Positions 17,966 through 25,343 of a stretch of DNA of 41,575 bases are shown piece by piece (positions within the stretch are counted from its first letter, which is position 1; each line of letters opens with the position of its first letter). A model generated the notes under the pieces. The model did no database searches and had not been told where the DNA came from. It saw only the letters and a list, made by a program, of their open reading frames with translations. The stretch is from positions 1-41,575 of the forward strand of contig CAUHFD010000003.1 of NCBI GenBank assembly GCA_959605275.1. Direction: 5' to 3'. Source of the DNA: an uncultured Eubacteriales bacterium. Its GTDB lineage: Bacteria > Bacillota > Clostridia > Oscillospirales > Ruminococcaceae. Position numbers and translations under genes: made by a program.

Positions 17966-18853
17966 CTAATCATTTTCATAATGAACGAATCTGGAAAACA
18001 CCCCAAGCACCAGACCCATAATCAGACAGATGGCAACAAAATATATCCACGTCATCGCCGAGCTGTAGGAATAACGCAATTGCCCTGCTTCTTCGATAAT
18101 GTATCGCATCAAACCATTGGAATAACTGGTAAATGTGTCAATGATCGTATAAATCAAGTTCACCAAAATAATCGGACTGATCATTGGTACCGTAATTTTC
18201 CAAAAATATTCCCAGGCAGTCGCACCCTCAACATTAGCGGCTTCCTGCAAACTGACCGGAATGGATTGCAGCGCAGTCAGAAACAATAGAATCTGAACGC
18301 CGGATTGCCAAGTAATGCTGAAAATACGGTCAATAATGCTAGTCAGATAATTAATAATTTTAAGCGGAAGTCCTATTTGTAATAATATCTGATCCATAGA
18401 AGTGCTGGATGCCAGATAGACCGAACTCGCTTCACCCACTCTTTGCACCGCATCGCCGTTTATAATGGATAGCAAAACAGTGGAAGACAACATCAAGGGC
18501 AGAAAAAACATACACCGTACAAACCCCCTGCCTTTAAATTGCTGATTTAACAGTATCGCAATAAAAAGGCTGAAAATTAAGATGATCGGCACCTCGATCA
18601 ATAGATTTTGGAAGGAAGCGTATAAGTTCGGTAAAAATTTTTCATCGCTGATAAATGCATTACTGTAATACATTAAACCCGCCCATGGTCTGTTTAAGCG
18701 ACCTTCTTCCAATGTAACATGCTGAAAAGAAAACAGCAAGGAGTTGATAATAGGCGACAAAAAGAACATCAGAAAACCTATTATCCACGGAGATATAAAA
18801 ACAAATCCCACAACTTCTCTTTTATTTTCCATTGTTAAGCGTTTCTTTTTCAT
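17966..18853 (-). CDS. Carbohydrate ABC transporter permease, MalF type (system 1)
   Basis: A 295-residue membrane protein with about six helices. FISPWIIGFLMFFLSPI near residue 20 and the EAA loop QEAANVEGATAWEYFWKITVP (near residues 205-226) are typical of the first permease of CUT1 importers. No clear ribosome-binding site precedes the ATG at 18853 or the in-frame ATG at 18832, so the start is uncertain by seven codons. It sits between the DUF5696-like gene and the MalG-type partner in one operon. Confidence 0.88.
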   Translation of the reverse strand: MKKKRLTMENKREVVGFVFISPWIIGFLMFFLSPIINSLLFSFQHVTLEEGRLNRPWAGLMYYSNAFISDEKFLPNLYASFQNLLIEVPIILIFSLFIAILLNQQFKGRGFVRCMFFLPLMLSSTVLLSIINGDAVQRVGEASSVYLASSTSMDQILLQIGLPLKIINYLTSIIDRIFSITWQSGVQILLFLTALQSIPVSLQEAANVEGATAWEYFWKITVPMISPIILVNLIYTIIDTFTSYSNGLMRYIIEEAGQLRYSYSSAMTWIYFVAICLIMGLVLGVFSRFVHYEND

Positions 18854-18923
18854 GATGATTGCGCGGAACCCAGTACAACTTTACCGGCTTAACTCCGCAA
18901 CTGCCTTTCTTCATAGTTTCCTA

Positions 18924-21149
18924 TTATTTCTCTGCATGAAACAAATAATATCCCTTGGCCGGAACATTCTGTCCCTCAAATACAAAGTCCCTATCGCTGT
19001 AATTGACTGCCACCGAGGTTCCGTTTTCAAACGAAGTACAATATACATCCTCCGCCAAAGACAAATGTGCGACAATACAGTGGTTTCCTGTTTTCTGATA
19101 AACATCATTCAGAATTTTCGATTGTTCTGCCGCAAGCTCTACCCAATCACGGTAATTGCTGTTATATACCGATTCAATCGGTGTTCCGGCAGTATCTTCA
19201 AAATTTTGTGCGTTAAAATCAAAAGTCAAGGATGAACCGGTTTCCAGAGCTTTTAGTAAAGAAAAATTCGTATCATAGCTTAAGTTGACGGACGGGATAG
19301 AATAATTTTTATACCCGCTCATCACAATTTGATAAAAAGGTACGCTTTGATCGGTGATATCAAATCCACTGCTTGACACAGGAACTTCTGAAATATAATC
19401 CGATACGCAAGCCGCATACAGATTGGCCGATTTAGTCAAAACGCTGCCTTGTTCAGCCGCTTGTTTCAGCGCGCCGGTCACGAATTCCAGTGTTTCCGCA
19501 CGGTCGTATCCTTCTTTTCCGGAATCAGAATAGAACTTATATCCCAATGTTTTCAGTGAAATGCCATCCAGATTCAAATTATATTTTTTATAAAACTTAT
19601 TCAAAGCATCCGAATACAACCTTGGAGAGAACAGATAATAAGGCGCCGTATCCAGATCCTTTACCAAGCTAAACGGAGAATAACGATATTGCAGTGAAGG
19701 AGATTTGTTTAAGTTTTTAGCTGTAGACGACCCTTTGGCATATCCGTTTCCTGACTGGTAAAAATCAGTTAAATTGATTCCTGGAAGAAAAGTAATTCCG
19801 CTTTCTTTTGCCGTTTGTAATAAGGTCTGAAAATCGTTCTTGCTTCCAAGAACGGATTCATATTTACCTTTTACCGGCATCTTACCGGTCATTCCGCCGG
19901 CTGTCCACCCTTCATAGGAAAATACAATATCCGCAATACCGGCAGCTTTTAGATCGGTAATCATTGTAGCCGCATCCTGATAGGTGGTCAGCGGCTTCAT
20001 AACATCCACCGGTATCCAAAGGAAACTGCCCTTCTTCTTAACCGCGCCGTAGGAATTAATATAAACCGGCAGATTCTGATGCTGCGCCGTGGTTTTGGTC
20101 AGCGAGCCTTCCGAAATTAATAGTTCTTTATATTTTAATGCCATATCCGCATATCCGCTGCCCGTTGCCAGAGGATAATAATCCACTGTAAACGTATCGC
20201 ACTGCGCTTTCTTGTCTGAAAGCACCACAACTTCTTTCGCGCGGGAACTGCTGCTGTCTAACAGCACAGTATCATACGGACGGTAATTAAACGAAAAATA
20301 AGCAACATTATAATTCTTTTTCATGCCGGCAACATAAGCGTTTATCTGTGTGAAAGCAGCTCCGTCTTGTACCACCGACAACACACTGCCGCTGTTTTTG
20401 GAAATGCCCATAACCGGCAATGCAGCAGTTTCAGAAAAATAATCCAAACGATCCTGTGCTACGATGAGATCTGCTCCGTAAACTTTCTGCTGATATGCCG
20501 AGCCGTTATATTTACCATTATTAAAACGAATTAAAGAGCCGCTGCCGTCGGGTACGAAAAAATAACCTTCTTCGGTTGTATTTGCCGCACCGAAATAGGG
20601 AAGGAGTGAAATATCGATCAAACGATTTTCCATTGTTTCTTCTATTTGATCGATCAGTATCGAAACCTGCAAGTGATCCTCTTGCAATGTATATTGTATC
20701 GGTATGCTGATTCCTTCATCGACAAATAAATAGCGAAAAATAATACCGTTCGCTGTTTTTTCGGCACTTAATCCATTTTTATCCACCGAAGCAATTTTGC
20801 TGACCCGCTCCTGACTCATCGACTTTGCATCATAATACCGGATTTCCAGTTGTGATTCCAACAATCTTTTTTTGCCCTGTCCAAGACTATCGTCCGATGT
20901 TGTATCCGGATTGGAACGCCATATAACACCAGTGTCTTTCTGACGCAGAATAAATGCTCCTGTTTTACTGTCTGCATAAAGCTGAAGATGTTTGCTGTCA
21001 CCGACCATATCCATCCCATCAGTCTGAAATGTCGTTGTCGTCTTGATCGGGTTGTCCTGATCCGACGATATATCCGTAACGGCAAACACGCTAAAGGTTA
21101 TCTGGCAAAACAGCCCCAATGCGACCATAAAAGCAAAAATTTTTTTCAT
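18924..21149 (-). CDS. Secreted DUF5696-like protein (beta-sandwich plus barrel)
   Basis: Start at ATG 21149, with GAGG six bases upstream; 741 residues. A signal peptide is followed by a beta-rich half (about residues 35-340) with TGAFILRQKDTGVIWRSNPD near residue 65 and FFVPDGSGSLIRFNNGKYNG near 200. A likely alpha/beta barrel (about 350-640) contains FLWIPVDVMKPLTTYQDAA and IVFSYEGWTAGGM, and a short beta tail follows. I recall this as DUF5696, a family often found beside sugar ABC permeases, propeller proteins and Yip1 proteins in Firmicutes. The barrel suggests a glycosidase-like fold, but no catalytic pair can be named. A 7-bp hairpin (21167-21173 with 21205-21211) lies just before its ribosome-binding site. 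Confidence 0.65.
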   Translation of the reverse strand: MKKIFAFMVALGLFCQITFSVFAVTDISSDQDNPIKTTTTFQTDGMDMVGDSKHLQLYADSKTGAFILRQKDTGVIWRSNPDTTSDDSLGQGKKRLLESQLEIRYYDAKSMSQERVSKIASVDKNGLSAEKTANGIIFRYLFVDEGISIPIQYTLQEDHLQVSILIDQIEETMENRLIDISLLPYFGAANTTEEGYFFVPDGSGSLIRFNNGKYNGSAYQQKVYGADLIVAQDRLDYFSETAALPVMGISKNSGSVLSVVQDGAAFTQINAYVAGMKKNYNVAYFSFNYRPYDTVLLDSSSSRAKEVVVLSDKKAQCDTFTVDYYPLATGSGYADMALKYKELLISEGSLTKTTAQHQNLPVYINSYGAVKKKGSFLWIPVDVMKPLTTYQDAATMITDLKAAGIADIVFSYEGWTAGGMTGKMPVKGKYESVLGSKNDFQTLLQTAKESGITFLPGINLTDFYQSGNGYAKGSSTAKNLNKSPSLQYRYSPFSLVKDLDTAPYYLFSPRLYSDALNKFYKKYNLNLDGISLKTLGYKFYSDSGKEGYDRAETLEFVTGALKQAAEQGSVLTKSANLYAACVSDYISEVPVSSSGFDITDQSVPFYQIVMSGYKNYSIPSVNLSYDTNFSLLKALETGSSLTFDFNAQNFEDTAGTPIESVYNSNYRDWVELAAEQSKILNDVYQKTGNHCIVAHLSLAEDVYCTSFENGTSVAVNYSDRDFVFEGQNVPAKGYYLFHAEK

Positions 21150-21166
21150 GTTCATCCTCACTCTTT

Positions 21167-21211
21167 CGCCGCAAGGTTATGTTTTCAGATTGATTATATC
21201 TGTCTGCGGCG
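21167..21211. other. Inverted repeat in the leader of the DUF5696-like gene
   Basis: CGCCGCA (21167-21173) and TGCGGCG (21205-21211) form a perfect 7-bp stem with a 31-nt loop, ending next to the GAGG ribosome-binding site of the gene starting at 21149. It may tune translation or mRNA stability within the operon. There is no T-run. Confidence 0.3.
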
Positions 21212-21258
21212 TTAAACAGATTTTCACCTATGTGTCTTCCGAATAAACGGATGACGTT

Positions 21259-21888
21259 CTATATTCGGAAAGAAATCTCATTGATCAGCGTCATAATAAA
21301 AATATAAACATTTTGGAACAAAGAAAACAGTAATAGCAGCAAAAAGAGAATGATCAAAATTCCAATTAACGAAAAAATAATCGTAAGAATATTTTTGGGT
21401 ATGCTAAATTGCTGCATTACCATAATCCCTATAAAAGCCAAACAAACACTCCAAAACAACAAAACACTGTGAAAGGTATAATAAAACACCGCTTCATCAA
21501 GCGTAAACAGATGCCCCACTAAGGTCAAAGGAATGGAAAGCGCTGTGTAGGGTAGCAAAGCATAGCAAACAGCAATCCATAGGTCACGGAATTTTCCTTT
21601 CCCATCCAACAAAGTGCAAAACATCCAGTTTGCCACAGTAAAAAGGAACAATCCGCCCACGCAGCCGATAATAATCCAGAAAATATTCACATCTTCTATT
21701 TTTCCGGTACGGAAAAGAAACGACGGAACAACTGCCCGTATCACATTAGCCAGTGTAAATAGCACACATAGTATATTTGCGTATAACAGCGAGCCTTTAC
21801 GGTTATACTTCAGTTCTTCAAAGCCGGTTACCGGATGAATTAAAATGTAGAATAAATATCTTTTCTTAGACATTTGCGCATAATTCAT
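21259..21888 (-). CDS. Yip1-family integral membrane protein
   Basis: A 209-residue protein with about five transmembrane helices. The N-terminal cytoplasmic segment HPVTGFEELKYNRKGSLLYA and the pattern DGKGKFRDLWIAVCYALLPYTALSIP (about residues 92-120) match Yip1-type membrane domains. The ATG overlaps the stop of the upstream propeller gene by four bases, so translation is coupled. Function is unknown; the constant company of the propeller, DUF5696-like and importer genes suggests a membrane assembly that supports glycan uptake. Confidence 0.75.
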   Translation of the reverse strand: MNYAQMSKKRYLFYILIHPVTGFEELKYNRKGSLLYANILCVLFTLANVIRAVVPSFLFRTGKIEDVNIFWIIIGCVGGLFLFTVANWMFCTLLDGKGKFRDLWIAVCYALLPYTALSIPLTLVGHLFTLDEAVFYYTFHSVLLFWSVCLAFIGIMVMQQFSIPKNILTIIFSLIGILIILFLLLLLFSLFQNVYIFIMTLINEISFRI

Positions 21889-23369
21889 TTTTTAGTGCCT
21901 CCTTTTGCTTTTTGAAAGGCATGAATGATGAAGCGATACAATTTCCATTTGATCACTACAAAGGCACAGATTATTAAGCCGACAATCAAAGCAACAATGA
22001 GAGTAAAATTTTCCCGCAGTACCGACTTTCGATATTCCTTATAAGCGGCGGAATATTGCGTTTTATCATTTGCTTTTTCAAAATACTCCATTGCCTGCCG
22101 GTATTCACCCATTTGATAAAGTGCTTTTCCGTAGCCAAGATTTGCAATACTGCTGTTGCTGTTATACTTTAACACTTCTTTCCAATAATCCACCGATTCC
22201 GCATAAAGCCCATCGCTGTAAATATCAATTGCCTTTAACATAATTTTTCCGTAATCTGTAATATCAAATATTGTCAGATTCTTTTTTTGAGCATCCAGAA
22301 CAACAACGCTGGTGTCAAAGGCACAGGCCGCTACCGGATCGCTGAACACCCCGTCACAGCTCCCTTCGCCGCCGAAAATAGTAATAAGCCGTCCGTTTTG
22401 ATCGTATTGATACAACTTTTTATTCTTCCGATCCAAAACAGTAATAATTTTATCATCCACCACATCAATAGCATTCAGTATCGTGGTGCTGGTTTCTCCC
22501 TTATAAATATATGATTCCGGATCTCCGAAAAAGATTTCGGTATCATCGGCTCCGACTAAAATATTTTGTCCGTTCGGATTTAGCTTTCTAACCCTTGTAG
22601 AAGCATCTTTGGCAGACGGTACCGTAGCATATACGAAATTTTCACTGTCTATTGCCAAAGAAGAATACTGTACCGGGACATTACGTTCCAACTTTTTGCG
22701 CTGTTCTTTGGTTGCCAGCTTTTTCCATATATTATTCATCAACACTTCCAACGTTATCTCAACCTGATTACTGCCGAAAAATCCTTTAAAAACGTGATGA
22801 CTGTCAAAAACTACCGTACCCTGATAAATGCCGTCAGCGATAACATACAGCATTCCAGAGGAGGACACCACCAAATCCATCGGAGCAAAATCCCTCTCCT
22901 GCGGATAAACCAAACTATCCGGTTTGGTAATAACGCTTTCGATATTGCCATCCTCATCTGATATAATTACCCGTTTGTTTCCGTAGTCCGAAATATAAAG
23001 CTTCCCTTCAGCGGTAACAAAAATATTGGAAGGCTTATTTAACTTATCCAATCTGCCGTTGTTGCGAAACTCACTCAATACTTTAGCGGATTTAAACTCT
23101 TTATCGGCAATCACGATCCGATTATTCAAATTGTCGACAATATAAAATTTTCCGTTATAAAAAATATCGCTGGGTTCGTTAAAATCCCCTACCCCAAGTG
23201 TATTACCATTAATAACTTTAGATGGCACATAAACGTCCGGCGCGTATACCGGTTCCTGATATGCATCATAAATGTAGCTTCGATAGGGCAAAGCCAATAC
23301 TGTTGATCCTGTTAGAAGCAAAACTGTCGCCATAAACAGCGCCACGGCCTTTTGGTATATCCGTTTCAT
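21885..23369 (-). CDS. NHL-type beta-propeller protein with TPR and C-terminal TM
   Basis: A 494-residue protein with signal peptide, then a propeller of NHL-type repeats: NEPSDIFYNGKFYIVDNLNNRIV (about residues 64-86), NKPSNIFVTAEGKLYISDYGNKRV, and FAPMDLVVSSSGMLYVIADG. A short TPR-like helical part follows (LGYGKALYQMGEYRQAMEYF, about 408-427), then one transmembrane helix (about 450-475) and a basic tail. The propeller and TPR parts should face outside, giving a protein-binding scaffold. The ribosome-binding site GGAAGGAG lies about 14 bases before the ATG, longer than usual. Its stop overlaps the Yip1-type start. Partner and role are not known. Confidence 0.75.
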   Translation of the reverse strand: MKRIYQKAVALFMATVLLLTGSTVLALPYRSYIYDAYQEPVYAPDVYVPSKVINGNTLGVGDFNEPSDIFYNGKFYIVDNLNNRIVIADKEFKSAKVLSEFRNNGRLDKLNKPSNIFVTAEGKLYISDYGNKRVIISDEDGNIESVITKPDSLVYPQERDFAPMDLVVSSSGMLYVIADGIYQGTVVFDSHHVFKGFFGSNQVEITLEVLMNNIWKKLATKEQRKKLERNVPVQYSSLAIDSENFVYATVPSAKDASTRVRKLNPNGQNILVGADDTEIFFGDPESYIYKGETSTTILNAIDVVDDKIITVLDRKNKKLYQYDQNGRLITIFGGEGSCDGVFSDPVAACAFDTSVVVLDAQKKNLTIFDITDYGKIMLKAIDIYSDGLYAESVDYWKEVLKYNSNSSIANLGYGKALYQMGEYRQAMEYFEKANDKTQYSAAYKEYRKSVLRENFTLIVALIVGLIICAFVVIKWKLYRFIIHAFQKAKGGTKK

Positions 23370-23508
23370 TGAAAATTACAGCGCTCCTTCCTTTTTATGA
23401 AAAATGATTATACGCGCATCATCGTGCGGTACTGCATCCTATCATGACGGTTGAACAAAATCATTCCGTAATTGCACCGGCATGATTCAGTCAGCCTCAT
23501 ATCGTCTT

Positions 23509-24366
23509 TTAATCCTTCATGCCGGAATGCGCCATCGTTTCCATTACTTGTCCTTGTGAAGTAACAAAAATGACAATCGGGGGAATCATCAATAGCACAG
23601 CTGCGGCAGCAGATACTCCCGCACGAGCAATTCCGCCTTCACTGATCTGCCGGAATAACGTTGGCAGCGTCTTATACGCTTCATCATAAATAAATTGCGC
23701 ACCGTCGTTATTCCAAATGGATTGAAAAGCAAAGATAACACATGTCAGCCAAGCCGGTTTTACATTAGGCATCACAATTTTCCAGAATATATAAAATGTT
23801 TTTGCGCCATCTACCCGTGCCGCCTCAATCATGCTGTCCGGAATACTGGTCATAAACTGCTTCATCAAAAACAACCCCAACGACGCGCCGATAGCCGGAA
23901 AAATCAACGCCATATAGGTGTCGATCAAATGAAGTTCAGCCATAACGATATAAAGCGGTAAGGCGGTTACCTCAGTGGTAAAGAGCAATGACACAACAAT
24001 AATTTGGAACAACAGGTTACTACCCGGAAATCGAAATTTTGCCAGTGGGAACGCCGCCATAGAAGCTAAAATAACATGCGCAGCCGTTGCAACTAAAGAT
24101 ACAAACAGACTGTTGAATAAATAGCGCAAGAACGGAACCCACGCCGTGTTTACCATTTGAAAAAGTGAAGAAAAATTCTCCAAAGTGGGATTTCGAACAA
24201 AAAAACGCGGGGGAAAAATAAAAATCTCACTCATCGGTTTAATGGACTGAACAATGGAATAAACAAACGGTAACAACATAAAAGCCCCGACTAATGCGAG
24301 AAAAATGAAAATCGCGATATCTCCGCCGATTTTTCGATTCAGTCTTTTTTTTGAAGTTTTGAACAT
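23509..24366 (-). CDS. Carbohydrate ABC transporter permease, MalG type (system 2)
   Basis: A 285-residue CUT1 permease with about six helices. It has FMLLPFVYSIVQSIKPMSEIF at the N-terminus and the EAA loop IEAARVDGAKTFYIFWKIVMP (about residues 180-200). AGGA lies ten bases before the ATG. It follows the MalF-type partner by 38 bp and forms system 2 with it and the large binding protein upstream. Confidence 0.92.
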   Translation of the reverse strand: MFKTSKKRLNRKIGGDIAIFIFLALVGAFMLLPFVYSIVQSIKPMSEIFIFPPRFFVRNPTLENFSSLFQMVNTAWVPFLRYLFNSLFVSLVATAAHVILASMAAFPLAKFRFPGSNLLFQIIVVSLLFTTEVTALPLYIVMAELHLIDTYMALIFPAIGASLGLFLMKQFMTSIPDSMIEAARVDGAKTFYIFWKIVMPNVKPAWLTCVIFAFQSIWNNDGAQFIYDEAYKTLPTLFRQISEGGIARAGVSAAAAVLLMIPPIVIFVTSQGQVMETMAHSGMKD

Positions 24367-24404
24367 GAATTTCTGTTCCTTTCTCAGCCAGTCTACTATC
24401 AGGG

Positions 24405-25316
24405 CTAGTCGTTATATTTGCGAAGCAGGAATTTTACAAAAGCATTCATTGTCAGCATCATAATAAATAACACGGTAGCAATTGCACAGGCATATCCCAT
24501 TTCATACCGATAGTTACCGTAATCAAGCAGGTGAGTAACGATGGTTGATGCGGAATTATCGGTACTGGGGAAGCCTGCCAACGCCATACTCAAACGCCCG
24601 ACCGCAAACGAAGAAGCAATTTGCATCACTGCTGAAAACATCAAAGAAGGACCGATGGACGGAATGGTAATTTTGATCAATTCTTGAAAGCGATTTCGAA
24701 TACCATCAATCGCTCCTGCTTCATATAAGCTTCTGTCCACGCCCTGCAACCCTGCGATCAGTGCCAAAAAGCTTGTGCCTAGTGAAAGCCATATCTGTAT
24801 AATGATTAAAATGGTCATATTGTATTTAGGATCAGTCAACCAAAGTATCGGATCATTGATCAAACCGATCTGCATTAAAAAACCATTGACCATACCATAG
24901 GAATCCCCGCTGAAAATAAAGCCCCATATAACATACAGCGTGCCGGAAATAGAAGGCGCATAAAACACCAGTGTCATAAACGCCCGAAGTTTGGACGGAA
25001 GTTCATTGATCAACCATGCAAACAGCACACAAATCAAATAACTTGCCGGTCCGGTCAAAAGGGCAAAAATCAATGTATTTTTTAAGGCAATCAAAAATAC
25101 ATCATCGTCTAAAAACAACCGTATGTAATTAAATAATCCTCGGAATTGCGGCGGCTGCAGTAAATTGAAATAGGTAAAGCTCAGATAAATAGCAACCAAA
25201 ACGGGTATGATAGTAAACACCAAAAAAAAGATAAAATAAGGCAATATCATAAAATAATTGTCTTTATTTTTCCTGATATCCTTCCCGAGGTATCGAAATT
25301 TTGTACCGAGTTTCAT
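24405..25316 (-). CDS. Carbohydrate ABC transporter permease, MalF type (system 2)
   Basis: A 303-residue CUT1 permease with about six helices. NYFMILPYFIFFLVFTIIP near residue 18 and the EAA loop YEAGAIDGIRNRFQELIKITIPSIGP (Glu-Ala-Gly, about residues 200-225) identify it. The ATG has AGGA about ten bases upstream. The gene directly follows the solute-binding fusion by 27 bp. Confidence 0.92.
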   Translation of the reverse strand: MKLGTKFRYLGKDIRKNKDNYFMILPYFIFFLVFTIIPVLVAIYLSFTYFNLLQPPQFRGLFNYIRLFLDDDVFLIALKNTLIFALLTGPASYLICVLFAWLINELPSKLRAFMTLVFYAPSISGTLYVIWGFIFSGDSYGMVNGFLMQIGLINDPILWLTDPKYNMTILIIIQIWLSLGTSFLALIAGLQGVDRSLYEAGAIDGIRNRFQELIKITIPSIGPSLMFSAVMQIASSFAVGRLSMALAGFPSTDNSASTIVTHLLDYGNYRYEMGYACAIATVLFIMMLTMNAFVKFLLRKYND

Positions 25317-25343
25317 GATAATATTCCTTTCATCTTACATGCA

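Noticed and set aside
18744..19235. 163-residue plus-strand frame
   Set aside because: Antisense to a permease and the DUF5696-like gene, with no coding signs.
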